Shown here: positions 1-10,632 of the stretch, piece after piece
How the letters are laid out: the number at the start of each line of letters is the position of its first letter
How positions within the stretch are numbered: position 1 is the stretch's first letter
Assembly: GCA_029168955.1 (NCBI GenBank)
Contig: JAPDOI010001365.1
Coordinates: 69,501 to 133,500 of the forward strand
Length of the DNA stretch: 64,000 nucleotides
Source of the DNA: Aplectana chamaeleonis
Lineage: Eukaryota; Nematoda; Chromadorea; Rhabditida; Cosmocercidae
Direction of reading: 5' to 3'
Position numbers and translations under genes: made by a program
The notes under the pieces: model-generated
The model's database searches: none
What the model was told of the DNA's origin: nothing
Seen by the model: only the letters and a program-made list of their open reading frames with translations

Positions 1-1003
1 ATTGCACGACGTGTATGGATAAGGGGTGTGTGAGCGACAACGGAAAATTTCGACAGCAAAATGGCTGCGCGCGGTAAGGAGAGACTCATACTGTGGGGAG
101 TGCGTATATTGTGAGTACACTATATGCAAACTCCAAGCGAAATTTAGTTGGCTACATAGCTAACGTGAGCGGAGCAGGGAAAAGAGACAGCGAGAGGATG
201 TAGTGAGGAAAGAGTCAGTAGCGTACGCACGCGCGAACACACGATGGGAGCAACTGAATCTCGCTGCGAAATCGAATGAATGCGTTTTCGCCCCTTCATT
301 CATCCATTCAAATGAATAAATAAATTATCAAATAAACAAGTAAAGAATAAATCAAAAACTACTGTCTTTTTGCATAGAAACACTGTGAGAAATATAAGGA
401 AGGAGACAGAAAAAAATCGAAAAAAAAACCTAAACGAAAAGAAAAACTGAGTATGAGGGTGAATCGAACCTTGAGCCGTCGAATACCATAAAGCCGTCTA
501 TGCGAGTAAGGGGCATCTCCATGTAATCGAATCGGTTTCACAATGTATTCCTTAATAAGAAAATTAAATATGAGACTATACACGCATTGATTGAAAAAAG
601 AGTTTAGAAGAATCCCGTTGATTTTAGAGCCTTCCAGGCACAATTTTCGCTAAAACACCGTCACACTGCCGAGTGTAAATGTAGGAAGATATTAAATTGA
701 GACACTTATTTGCGAAAATTGGCTGTTTTTTGAGAGGCATTTCAGTGTTTTTCTTTAAAAAAATCTGATTCCTGATATGACCAACAGCAGAATAAATTTT
801 CTGGATTTATGGCATCTGAAAGCACACAGGACAGCACTATGAATGATGGATGCAGAACATTCGAAGCCGTGGGCACCGGACAAACCCCGCTAAATACTAG
901 CTGAATAGTTCCCAAGGTTCGCTCCCCATATAGCCTCCAAGGGTCAATCTGCGTCAAAGGCATGGTCCCACCATCAGAGTGTAATTGCTTCATTGAGGCT
1001 ACG
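1..1003. other. no gene recognised
   Basis: No exon or known repeat is supported here. Positions 165-255 are purine-rich with GGAGCG and GAGAGACAG-like words that recur near 45790-45830 and 58375-58420, suggesting an old dispersed repeat. The open frames present are short and have no recognisable domains. Confidence 0.5.
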
Positions 1004-1241
1004 TACAGTTGACCGCAATGTTAAAAGGACATGGTGCGTTTGCGGACTTGCACTAAATTACGGTAGAATCCGGCACTCGGCCAGATTTCGTCATCGATCG
1101 GAGCCAACCGTCGTCTCTCTGCTCACGAGAATATCAACTGCGGCGCCGATCGATGACGAAATCTGGCAGTGCCAGATTCCACCGTAGTTTAGTGCCAGTC
1201 CGCAACCGCACCATGTCCTTTTAACAATGCTGTCAACTGCA
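1004..1241. mobile_element. TA-type foldback MITE, family J copy 1
   Basis: The terminal inverted repeats run about 25 bases, TACAGTTGACCGCAATG on the left and its near-complement at 1220-1240. The arms continue inward through TCGTCATCGATCGG near 1089 and CCGATCGATGACGA near 1147. A second, longer copy lies at 52859-53355. TA at the ends suggests Tc1/mariner-type mobilisation (inference). The 64-codon open frame inside is a by-product of the palindrome. Confidence 0.8.
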
Positions 1242-1791
1242 AGGCTCAGAAGGAATTGGTTGAGTAATTGCTACTATAGATAACCCACAAAGTTCTCGAA
1301 AATCCATAACGATTGCTCATGCTTCTGCTTAACGTTCAAAGGTGCCAAGCTATTCTAAATCTTTCTCACTTGAAGGCATCGTACGCCTAGAAAACCGTAT
1401 ATTATTTGTCTATGTTTTTGTGTAAATTGGCCGCTTTAGTGAACGAAAATGTTGAAAGGGTCTATGAAAAACCTTCATCTGTGAAGAAAAGTCAGTCTGA
1501 ACACACCGTAAAATTGAATTCAAATTTTGCGTCAAAATCGTTTTTGAAGTTTTTCTGTATTTGGAGACCTCGAAACCGTCATTTTCAAAGTTTTCCTGCA
1601 TGTGTAGTTTGTGCCGTAACTGTTTCTCATGTTGTTTCCCTTTCGCATCGACTTTCTATGAAAAAGTGATAGATGACTGGTGAGAACTGGTTGAGGATCC
1701 ACATCTTAAACCTCTTCCAACCTCATAACCCTGCGTTTTTGAGGCTCCGAAGTTTACCGTTGTGGTCTATTGGGCCCATTCATACCCTTAA
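1242..1791. other. no gene; MITE terminus at 1374
   Basis: A sequence resembling the family N terminus (AGGCATCGTACGCC, after TTGA) begins at 1374, but no matching right end was found before the next element at 1792, so it looks truncated. Nothing else is recognisable. Confidence 0.4.
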
Positions 1792-2357
1792 AGGCAGTGT
1801 ACGCGCAAAAAATCGTGTTCAAGTTTTTCACTATTTTGAGCAGGTAACCTCACCAGGTTGTGATATATCGCAAAAAGACCACCCAAAACACTCAAATTCT
1901 GGAGAGAAATTCGTTTGAAAATCCCGAAGCATTCACCTTCCTTTTTTCAACGTCTGTCCGGTGTGTCTTGTGTAATACACAATTGTCGGAAATGCTGGAC
2001 GTCTGAAAGTGTTTAGCCCCGGTAACTTCTTAAATTGATTATTTCTTTTGACCTTTTTAGTGTCAGGAATTCTATTAAAATAAGAAGCTTCCGATACACA
2101 CGTTTGAACGCGAGAATTTCTCGAAATAAAGATTATGGACATTGGGATTTGCCGGGGCCTGTTGTGGCGCTTCTGCTCCTTGTGCTAGATGATCGACCGG
2201 GAAAACGCCTTTTCAGACCACGGAGCGGTTTTCGAAAGGCTGTAGCATTACGAGTACCCAGCTTTGAGGTCTCAAGCTTTGCCAACTATCTCCACTGGGT
2301 TCAAACATTGGGTTGATATGAAAAAACCAAGTGCGGTTTTCTGCGCGGACGCTGCCT
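1792..2357. mobile_element. TTAA MITE, family R
   Basis: The element starts AGGCAGTGTACGCGCA after TTAA (1788-1791) and ends TGCGCGGACGCTGCCT before TTAA (2358-2361). The termini are inverted repeats of about 16 bases. At 566 bases it has no coding capacity. It is the only copy of this terminal type seen here. Confidence 0.75.
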
Positions 2358-2806
2358 TTAAGCCTGAAAAATGCGAAGTGGTTTCCAGTGCGAATGATGC
2401 CTCCAATGAGAGCATTTATTTGAGTTCATGGATTCTTATGACCCATCACCTACATAGGCCTACCAGCTAGGCCCACACCTCCATAATATCTAGAGCTAAA
2501 AACCTGGAGCGATTGGCTGCGCAGACATATATACGTGAAGAATTAACGCGTGAATTAACTAAGCTCTCAAAGCTGCTAACATTTTCCTCTCACACGTTTG
2601 AATTTCTGGGAAAGCAAAACTTTAAGTTGAATCTTGAAGGATTCCTCAGTACTTCACTAAGACAACCAAGGGTGTTGTTATAGTTTACAGCAAACATTGC
2701 CTAGGGCACCGCTAGCAAACAGGTATGAATGAAGACCTCAAGGTAGTTAGGAATAAGCTTGGCGTTTGGAGCAATGGATCAAGCGACTACGCTGCGACAG
2801 TCATTT
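2358..2806. other. no gene recognised
   Basis: Unique-looking sequence between MITE R and the hAT-type element; I see no exon, RNA gene or repeat in it. Confidence 0.5.
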
Positions 2807-2814
2807 GTCGCCAT

Positions 2815-3069
2815 CAGGGATGAGAGTTGCGCGTTTCGCCTTCCGAAACCCGCTGAAAAGTCTGCGGAATCCGAAAAGATCGGGCCACCTGAGACGGAAG
2901 AAAACATCTGATGAATTCTGAATTATTCCGCGTTTCGCGTTCCGAAAACCGCATTTCCGCGCATTTTCAGGCGTTTCGCGCCCGATTTTCGAAACCCGAG
3001 AAAAAATTTCTGTTCCGAAACCCGAAAACCGATTTCTCAAATTTCATATTTTTATTCCGCCCATCCCTG
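2815..3069. mobile_element. short hAT-type MITE with perfect 8-base target duplication
   Basis: The ends are CAGGGATG and CATCCCTG (perfect 8-base inverted repeat). They are flanked by identical 8-base direct repeats GTCGCCAT at 2807-2814 and 3070-3077. Eight-base duplications with CAGGG-type ends are characteristic of the hAT superfamily. The body is packed with TTCCGAAACCCG/GCGTTTCG-like words, which fit the subterminal transposase-binding repeats common in hAT elements. At 255 bases it cannot encode a transposase. Confidence 0.88.
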
Positions 3070-3077
3070 GTCGCCAT

Positions 3078-4172
3078 GAATGAAAGAGGGAGAGGGAGGT
3101 TGAGGAGATGGTGGTGGTCATCGGGTCACTGACGTCACCCAGTAAACGACCTTCCTTGGTTCCCAAAGCCATCGGTGTATAACTTATTGCGATTGAATGC
3201 GATAGTGAATTCAGCCCGTGTGCGAAAAGGAGGAAAAGTTTTATTAACAATCTCCGCCTGTTAAAAAGCTTCTGAAATGTGAAAGAATGGTTGTTGGGAA
3301 CTTTACAATCCACATAAAATTTGCTATAGACCAGCCACGGAGGCTTCGAAAACCTCGTACTTGCCGCGATACATACTTCAGCTCTAAGACACTCAGGTCT
3401 GAGACTTTCGATGTCTAGACCGTGCCGCCCATCTGCTAAGACATAATCGCAGGAGATTTAAAAAGAGCTCTCGTATTCGATTATCTTTCGCAGGGAGATG
3501 GTGTCCCACAGTGAAGTCTAACTTGATATGAGGTCGTTTCGACGAAAAAACCACGGCTAGCTGCTGGCAATTATCGAAATAGACACGTCATACATATAAA
3601 ATAGTCCAGAATTCAGTTATGCACCAGCTGCACGCTGCGGAGATGAAAAGACAGCTGTCACAAAGATGTCGCTTATAGTTCCGCCGCCCAGCGGCGCGGC
3701 AGAGTGCATCTCTGTAATATTGATCATGCGGCGCGTCACGATCGATTTTGTAGGATTGCACTTCGCCGCGTCGCTCGGCTGCGGAATCGTAAACGACCCC
3801 TAGTGAACAGCTTCACTGTTTTTTGAGGTTAGTTTTTCAATGTTACAAAAATAGTGTAAAGAGCACTGCGACGAGAAGAGGAAAAGATTATTCGAAAACC
3901 TCTGCAAAAATAAAGCGATAGAAAAGCAGAATATCGGTAAACACATTCGAAATGTTCAGGAAATTCCGGTTTGCAGTACTGCGCCGTTGTCCGCAAGACT
4001 GCGTAAAAACTTGATTCACGCAAGAAACTGAAGCAATTTCATCGCAAGAAGTTTTCATTTCGCCGGTGTACAACTAGAGCCTAAACGTGTTGAACGCCCC
4101 AGAGAGCCCGCGTTGTCTATGATGTACAAATCTGACACTCCCTGCGCGTCCGTAGCCTCTCATAGACCCAGG
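3078..4172. other. no gene; imperfect inverted repeat near 3.7 kb
   Basis: The only structure seen is an imperfect inverted repeat. CGCCGCCCAGCGGCGCGG near 3680 pairs loosely with CCGCGTCGCTCGGCTGCG near 3765, and AGTGCA/TGCACT mark the inner ends. Otherwise nothing recognisable. Confidence 0.45.
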
Positions 4173-4427
4173 TACAGTTCACCTCCGCACTTCCGTTCAG
4201 TCCGCAAAGTGCACGCTGTTTGCGAAATCGTGCTGCGGCGCGGTTGCGAGTATCCTCAGACAGGGATGTGGGATCACCCGGGCGGTTTTGGCCTTTGGTG
4301 CCCGAGTGATCCCACCGCCCGAGTGATCCTACATCCTTGTCTGAGGATACTCGCAACCGCGCCGCAGCACGATTTCGCAATCAGCGTGCACTTTGCGGAC
4401 TGAACGGCAGTGCGGAGGTGAACTGTA
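4173..4427. repeat. near-perfect palindromic foldback MITE, family K
   Basis: The arms begin TACAGTTCACCTCCGCACT and are complementary for roughly 115 bases each, meeting around 4275-4325 at CACCCGGGCGG...CCGCCCGAGTG. TA at both ends suggests TA target duplication. Transcripts would form an almost perfect hairpin. No coding content. Confidence 0.85.
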
Positions 4428-4771
4428 AACGTGGCGCTCTAAAGAATCAGTCGGGGTGCAAACCTAACGCACGACTTTTATTCTCTGTTAGAAAAAGGGG
4501 ACAGAAAGAAGGAGATACGCAAGAAGAGAACAGTTCGCACGAAATAGGTACTATTCTCGTTAACATGATGAGATTCTGTCATGCAACGTTCAGTAGTAGG
4601 TTCGCAGAGGAGAAGAAAATGATAAGAAAATAATATACGTCAGCCAAAATTTATTGTTTCAGAAAAAAGGATTTATAAATAGCCGTCGACTCCTTTTGAG
4701 ATACATTTAATATCGTATAATATCATGGTAGAATGACGTTGATATAACGCAAAAGCCCAATTGACCTGTAC

Positions 4772-4854
4772 AGGTGTTTGCGATTCGTCGCATCGAGTTA
4801 GTGTCCAGCGGCAGATGTAGAAGTAATGGTGAAGAGAGCAGACCACTTCATACA
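4772..4854 (-). CDS. possible cysteine-rich exon, unrecognised
   Basis: Read on the minus strand, TATTTCTCAG is a good nematode 3' splice site. It is followed by an open 83-base segment ending CCTGTACAG before GT (gtcaattg). The encoded peptide has three cysteines and an HHYFY aromatic patch, as in small secreted domains, but no family is recognised. It could follow the signal-peptide-like exon at 5284-5334, except that the phases do not match directly: this exon needs one base from the previous exon, whereas that one ends in phase 0. Either an unseen exon lies between them or this is chance. Confidence 0.22.
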
Positions 4855-4880
4855 CTGAGAAATACACTCCCCCCCCCCAG

Positions 4881-5243
4881 AAAGAGAATATGCTGGTTCA
4901 ATCTCGCCCGGAGCTAAGCGTTTTGCGATCAACTCAGCACCTTCCGGAAACATACCATAATGTGCACTGCGACGTTAAACTGCAGTTACGGCGAAAAACA
5001 TCCAAAAATAGTGTGACACTGAGAAATATTGAAGGCTATGTTAAGGAAATGATCATTCGTGGTGTAGTAGGAATTCCTCGAATGTGTGGCTCAGCAACAC
5101 AAGTGAAATCGATTTTCAAAAAGGGACAAAAAGCAACAGTGAAGCTTGGAATTCTTCGAAGTCCATCCAGTGATCCCGAGAATGACAACTTGGAAAAACC
5201 ATCTCCACATTCATTACCAAAGTTGAAAATCGAAAAGCAGTGA
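4881..5243 (+). CDS. candidate 3'-terminal exon, product unknown
   Basis: Open from a polypyrimidine tract and AG at 4869-4880 to a TGA at 5241-5243. An AATAAA begins a few bases after the stop, so this could be a last exon with its polyadenylation signal. The first in-frame ATG is at 4890, giving 117 residues; if spliced at 4880 the frame extends three codons upstream. The peptide is basic and ends in a Ser/Pro/Lys-rich tail (SPSSDPEND...KLKIEKQ). No domain is recognised and no upstream exon was identified. The MITE-free, codon-like composition contrasts with its surroundings. Sequence features only; no homology search was possible. Confidence 0.42.
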   Translation, partial: KENMLVQSRPELSVLRSTQHLPETYHNVHCDVKLQLRRKTSKNSVTLRNIEGYVKEMIIRGVVGIPRMCGSATQVKSIFKKGQKATVKLGILRSPSSDPENDNLEKPSPHSLPKLKIEKQ

Positions 5244-5283
5244 AAGTGAATAAAATTGAAATGAAGAAAAATTAATGTCTTAC

Positions 5284-5334
5284 CGCTTGAGCTAGTGAAA
5301 TGGCCAGAGCCAGAAATAAAATCGAAATTAACAT
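5284..5334 (-). CDS. possible first exon encoding a signal peptide
   Basis: Minus-strand ATG at 5334 opens a 17-codon segment, MLISILFLALAISLAQA, with the hydrophobic core and small residues at the end of a classic secretory signal peptide. It stops exactly at a strong splice donor (GTAAGA), in phase 0. A start further upstream at 5517 is possible but would bury the hydrophobic core 61 residues in. A following exon was not identified with confidence; the 4772-4854 segment is a candidate but is out of phase. The gene would overlap the plus-strand exon at 4881-5243, which lowers confidence. Confidence 0.33.
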
Positions 5335-6495
5335 TGAATTAGTGGGCGCGGTGGGGCATATCCAGCGGCGCATAGAAGATGCGACGGGATTTGAGCTATT
5401 CGCGGAGGCGGAGCGCTTCGGTGAGAAAATGGGCGGGTGTGGATGACTCGATTTGAGAGAGCTAGGGGCGACCAGCGCCAGACCGGGGCCAGGGATGGTC
5501 ATCGTCCGTTGATCCACGACGATAGCTGCGGAAGAAGGGAGAGGGCTGAGATCGGGCTTCTATTGTTCGCGATTGCGAATGCTGATAGGTGCGTTTGCGC
5601 GTGTTTCTCGGCCGATGGCATTTCACTCTTATGACGCATCAACTGAAAGTGAACTGTGAGAGACAGACCAAAAGTTCATGTTGTCTGGGTGGTCAGTAAG
5701 GAGAACAGCTCTGTGTTATCTTCGCGGTATCGTTCTCTGAAGGAAGGCTTCGGCTAGTGCCATAATTAACGAAATTGTTAGAGACAGAGAGATGAAGGTA
5801 AGGAAGGCTGGATATGAGCACCGAAAACGATGGGTTCTGTGGTAACGGTTTCAGAGGAGGAATGTTCTAATTACCAATTTCTTCCCGCGAAATGTCTTGA
5901 CATCCACCCTAGCAGGTTGAGAGTGTTTGGGTAGAGAGGAATGGTAGAGAAGGGTCGCATTCTCGAAGCTTCTGCCACCCCCGAAATCACCTGTTAGCCT
6001 CGTAGCATGAGATGAACTCGTTGCGGCCGCTGTCGCGGAAACGACTCACAGCAGCATTCTACACTTGAAATCAATTCGTACCCAATTTGAGCAACCTTTC
6101 CTTATTGCTGACTTTTGCTTGCATAGGTGCAGAAACGGGGTTCTTGGGAGGAAGCCATCACATAATCTAGTTGCACAAAATTCATAAACTCTGTTTATTT
6201 ATAACTTGATGAGGAAGGGGCGGGGCGCTCCGACACTCATACAAAGATAGACCTACAGTCAACACAGAATTGCGATTGAGCTCGGTATATTTTCTCTCCG
6301 TCTGCGCATCGTCTGCCTCTCTGCAGTTCATGTCATTTCGAGCCACGATGCTGCTTGGCTAGGAAAGTGGTTTGCAGGAACACAAAGGGATGATAGCTAC
6401 CGATTGACTGATTCGTACACCACCTCAGTGTAGCTTGCTAACTGAATCATGATATCGCCCGTGTCGTTCTCTTATAGGCCTTCAAGAGTTATTCG
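5335..6495. other. no gene recognised
   Basis: No convincing exon or repeat. A promoter for the minus-strand candidate exon, if real, would lie in the first few hundred bases, but no clear element stands out. Confidence 0.45.
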
Positions 6496-6571
6496 TAGAC
6501 GGAAGACGTATTGAACTTGTGTACGATTTCTGTTATTTGGGCAGTTGGCTGAAGAACGACAGTAAACTCTG
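6496..6571 (+). pseudogene. short LINE reverse-transcriptase C-terminal relic
   Basis: A 25-codon open segment reads VDGRRIELVYDFCYLGSW and continues LKNDS before a stop. The I-x-x-V-x-x-F-x-Y-L-G-x-x-(L)-x-x-(D/N) pattern is the conserved block just after the catalytic region of many non-LTR retrotransposon reverse transcriptases ('FKYLG' motif). It probably derives from the same kind of element as the LINE at 62460-64000, whose family carries such a block. Nothing else of the element is recognisable nearby, so it is a strongly truncated fragment. Confidence 0.6.
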
Positions 6572-6987
6572 ACGCCGACTCAGTTTGCTATGCGTTCGAG
6601 CCTCACCGGCTGCGTGCCGTCCTGCCGCGCGCTCACTTCTGTTAGATAACCCGCGATAGGATAAAGATCTTATCTCGGGAAATTTCCGCGACTATTCCTG
6701 GTATTCGCCTTTTTGATCTTCTGAGGTACTGAGACAGTCGACGTTAGTATGTCGGCACGATAGGGCTGTATTCCAGGGCAAAAATCCGATACAACACCTC
6801 AGTTGCAGCTAACCGCAGCATATGCTGCCAACGTATTCTATGGTTATTGGCAGCCTGTTCTACGAAAGGAGAAAGAATTTGGACTTCCACCCACTTCAGC
6901 GGTGCTGGGTATGATTTTTGCCAACGCTAGCAGCAAGGAGACCAACCCCGCCACGGTACACAACGAAAAGGCTTCCCTCGCTTCTCG

Positions 6988-7095
6988 TATTCATGAAACT
7001 ACGGGAGCCTACCGGAAGAGTCCGAAGTTCGCGAGCCCCATACATTGGCTGGTTTTAAAACCCTCCCAAGAGGCTCCCGTAGTATCATGAATGCG
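6988..7095. repeat. hairpin-forming inverted repeat
   Basis: TTCATGAAACTACGGGAGCC near 6990 is complemented by GGCTCCCGTAGTATCATGAA near 7073, with a GC-rich loop of about 60 bases. It resembles a small foldback element. Confidence 0.6.
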
Positions 7096-7349
7096 GCCAC
7101 AGAAAGTGACGCAAGGTCATCTGCTCGGACCGGCCTCAAACGGCCTACTGCCCCCTCAGCGAGACTGGTCGCCTTACATACCCGCCGCCGTCGTACAAGC
7201 GCATGCTGAGATGTTCATTCGCATCAGACAAATCAATGGAGGAGAGTGTGAGCAGACACCAGGGGAAGGAGCTGCCTATTCGTGTTGGGGTTCAACCCCT
7301 TCTTCCGATCTCGTGCGTGCCATGGTAAACAAAAGGGTTGCATCCCAGC

Positions 7350-7394
7350 CTAAGCAGCAGGAGCTACTGCTGTTCGGCAGTAGCTCCTGCTGGT
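7350..7394. repeat. short strong stem-loop
   Basis: CAGCAGGAGCTACTGCTG pairs with the following CAGTAGCTCCTGCTG across a short loop (TTCGG). It sits in otherwise featureless DNA between 7100 and 7640. Function unknown. Confidence 0.6.
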
Positions 7395-7641
7395 AGAAGT
7401 AGCTACATCTTGAGTGCTGCTAGTCTCTTTGTACCGGAGTGCAACCCCTATTGTGCCGACTTACTCTCCCCCGACTGTCTGAGTACAAAGAGTGGCTGCT
7501 GATTCTGGCATTCAATGAATGGATATAGGATCCCGATGACTTTCTACGCAAAGAATTACTCTTGCGCTGATGTGCTGCCGCTCTGGGGAAATCGTGAATT
7601 ATGCTCCATAGGCTTTCAAATGTTTCCCCTGTAAAACTTAA

Positions 7642-8313
7642 AGGCAGTGTTCACGATGAAAATAGTTTTCTGTTTTTCCACCTATTTTGAAAACGGTCCC
7701 ATGCTGATTCGAATGATGTCTCCGGAGTCGCACAAGACCTGGGAACGGAGTTAAGGTCCCTCGAAGATTGAGCTAGGGAAGCATGGTGGACGAGTTGTCC
7801 GAGGCTTGTAACTTCCGTCTTTTGCAGCCGATGTAAAGTTTGCCCGATTGAGAATGGCGGCCCACGCGGCCGGCATGCTTGGCGGGCGGCCGTCGCATGT
7901 GCTGCTCTCGGGCGAGTGTTGGATTTCAACGAAGGCCGTCCCCTCTCCCACCTTCTGCAGGGCTGATTGATCGGCGCAGTGCTTGCTGCCAGTCGTTGCC
8001 GGCCCCGTTCGTAGTCGATGGCCGTGGGGACTTTTCGCATGCTCGTCCAAGAGCGGCGAACGCGACGGCCGCTTGCCAAGCACGCCGGCCGCATGGGCCG
8101 CCATTCTCATTCGGACGCACCTCATGCGTGCTGACGCGAGTAAAGAGAGAAGTTGAGAGTGAAGGGAAGAACCAGGCTACTGATTGGAAACCATTGCTCA
8201 TCTCATGATCTCGAGTGTTCCTTTGTTCACATCGAAGGGGCGGAACTTGTGCACGGGACGGCTCTGGGATTCCAAAACGCTTGATTGCGGCCGCTATTTT
8301 GCCACTTCTGGCT
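7642..8313 (-). mobile_element. TTAA MITE family A (copy 1), interrupted and lacking its right end
   Basis: Begins AGGCAGTGTTCACGAT after TTAA (7638-7641). The interior matches, in the same orientation, the intact copy at 41610-42092, including the shared block GGACGAGTTGTCC at 7788. It is interrupted by a GC-rich foldback at about 7842-8117, after which A-family sequence resumes (GAGTAAAGAGAGAAG). The expected ...CACTGCCT end is missing; instead a new element starts at 8318. Confidence 0.75.
7842..8117. mobile_element. GC-rich foldback element nested in MITE A
   Basis: The left arm AGAATGGCGGCCCACGCGGC (7851) is complemented by GCCGCATGGGCCGCCATTCT near 8088-8105. The arms continue inward through the CATGCTTGGC/GCCAAGCACG region. 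Intact A copies lack this block, so it is an insertion into A. Exact ends and target duplication are not resolved. Confidence 0.72.
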
Positions 8314-8317
8314 TTAA

Positions 8318-8767
8318 AGGCAGCGTTCACGATGATCATCTTTCGGTGACTTTCCGCAGTGAAGTGATAGGCGAGAAGGACCCTAAACTACCAGTGTCGA
8401 AAGAACGGTAGAAAACGAGCCAGGAGTGACAAAATAGCGGCTGCGAACAAGCATTTTAGTGTATCAGAACCGCCCCGCGCTCCATATCCGCCCCCACGAT
8501 ATGAACGAATGAGGACTCAGATTACAGGAATAATCAAGTCAAGGAAGTGCTGATAGGTGAGTTGATCGCTTGATTGCAATGAATGCTATCATCCTTTAAA
8601 GCGGTCAACTCCTCCACGCTCAAAAATCAACGTAAACAAGGGAGGACCTATCTGGGCTCAAAAACGCGACTTTGGCGTCCTTTTTAAGCGTGCTTCGCTA
8701 TATAGGGCACTATACCTTCTGTAAACCGTGGAGATATTGGAAGTGAAATTTATCGTGAACACTGTCT
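8318..8767. mobile_element. TTAA MITE with A/G-type ends
   Basis: Starts AGGCAGCGTTCACGAT after TTAA (8314-8317) and ends ATCGTGAACACTGTCT before TCAA. The interior is not clearly alignable to A or G. It abuts the family C element that begins at 8772. Confidence 0.7.
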
Positions 8768-8771
8768 TCAA

Positions 8772-9245
8772 AGGCACTGGGCACCCAGAAAATAATTTTT
8801 TTGATTTTATCCTTATCTTGGAGAGGGTCACACTCTGATCACAATGGTATTTCTGAAATCGTCCAAGATCCCCTACGAACGGAGGTATGGCTTCTTGAAA
8901 ATGCCTGTATTTCGCAGGCAAAAATTTGGTGTTGATGTGAAAAATTTGTCTCAGGCATGTATTTCTCTTGATTCACAGTCGCGGCACCAGAGCAAGACAG
9001 GATGAGGAGAAAGATCGGAAAGGGAAAAAAGAACGACGACTCGGTTGAAGGCTATCCATCCATGTAGCCGCTATTGTAATCGAAAATCAGGAAGTAGGCC
9101 GGGCCTGTGGCGGTCGTTTATATCTCGCTTATTTGGAGGAATTAAGATCTCGCATTTGGTACGTGTTATGCAGAAGGGGTCTTCTACACAATTACACGAA
9201 TAACATCTCAAAATTCATATCTGACAATGAGGGTGTACTGTGCCT
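8772..9245 (-). mobile_element. TTAA MITE family C (copy 1, reversed)
   Basis: The left end AGGCACTGGGCACCCAGAAA and right end GGGTGTACTGTGCCT match, in reverse, the ends of the C copies at 42221-42710 and 49389-49844. The flanking four bases are TCAA-like on both sides, i.e. diverged TTAA. Confidence 0.72.
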
Positions 9246-10443
9246 TCAAGGTGTTGGTGGCCATCATTTCACCACACCACTTTCGTCCTTTATAGACTCT
9301 TGAGTGTAGGTTCTTGTATGATGCTTCTACTATTACGCTGCAACGGTCCCTGGAAGCACATTGGTACCGTAAAAACAAAACTCTCAGGTGGAGTTGAGAT
9401 GGGATCTGGATGGTTCTAGAAATGTACATTTCATATGGAATGAACTCTGGCAAATAGTAGTGTCCTTGTTAGTCATCCTTTTCCTGTACGTTTTCTTTTG
9501 AGCCACATAAGACAGCAATCTCTGTTATAAAATGTGGCGGTTATGGAATGAATGTTCATGAGCAGGATACGGATCTTTCTGGGCGAACAAGCCGAGTGCC
9601 CAACGAGCTTTCTATATCCAAATACAATAACCGGTAAGTTGCGTCGCGCTTAGCCACTTTAAAAATACGCCGGCTATTTAGGGACGTTGAATCCTCAATG
9701 GCTTTATCCCTGGCAATGACTTCTGCTTCAAGGAGAAGAATCAATGAGTCAACCTACACTTTTTTAAGTTTGAAGCAACCATTACCTGATTGAACGAAAA
9801 GGAACAAGAAACCTCAAATCGCGATTGAGCGAGTTTTTGTTCAAATTTTTGTGACTGAAGTATAAGACTGGTGGTGATGATGTTTTCTCGATCACTAAAC
9901 GATTGTAAAGATTCATAGGCTAGTACAACTACATCATTCTGCTCAGGTTGTACTAGCTCATACATAGATCAACTGACAGAATTTCGCTTAGATGGAACAA
10001 CGTCGACTCTGCCAATCATGCTGCCCCAGGCAGAACATTAGGTTTCAACGATTTGCAGAGGTTCAGTTTCGGATCTTCTCCTGAAGATAGCAACAATGGT
10101 GGATCGATTATGTCGTGGGCAGGATATCAGATGCATTTTTGATTCAGCATGTATCCTACATTTGCGCGGGCGACAATTCATTTGACGGCCATCTTTCTTG
10201 GTTCTTGGTTCGAAGCTATTAGCTTATGTTCTCTTTCGTGAATCTTCCTATTTTCTTCTTCTCAGTGTGCTTGTGCAAGTGTTGTGTCAGCATGACCAAC
10301 GCACGAATCACGTTCAATTTCTTCAGCTGAGTTTCACTCCTGGTTCAGTGAGAGCTTTTATGAGAGACTGGGAAGCGAAAGAAGTTGCATCGTTTGAGCT
10401 CTTGAGGCTCTATGCGCATTAGTAAGGTCGGGAACATATGGTG
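9246..10443. other. no gene assigned; open frames of unknown nature
   Basis: Two adjacent minus-strand open frames (9741-9965, 74 codons, and 9556-9744, 62 codons, overlapping by a few bases) have a coding-like amino-acid mix but no recognised domain and no good splice sites. The rest of the stretch shows nothing recognisable. Confidence 0.3.
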
Positions 10444-10632
10444 AGGTCCATGGCTTGTTTCCTCTAGAAACAGCATTTAAATCTCACACGCGGCTGGAGA
10501 GGGTGGTCGCGTGTGCCGGACCGCTAATCGATTCACGCCGAGAGAAGAGCGCAAGCTGATCAGCTTACCACGCCGCCAGCCGTGAGCGAGGTTTACATGT
10601 TTTTTTTTCTTGAGGAAACAAGCCACGGACCC
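10444..10632. mobile_element. foldback MITE family H, intact copy
   Basis: The inverted ends are AGGTCCATGGCTTGTTTCCTC on the left and GAGGAAACAAGCCACGGACC on the right. Arms continue through CGCGGCTGG/CCAGCCG and GCTGATCAGC. This intact copy is the reference that shows the related element at 56734-58972 is split by a 2-kb insertion. Confidence 0.82.

Noticed and set aside
430..520. tRNA gene on the minus strand
   Set aside because: A GGTTCGATTC T-loop-like word is present but no T-stem, anticodon arm or acceptor pairing could be built.
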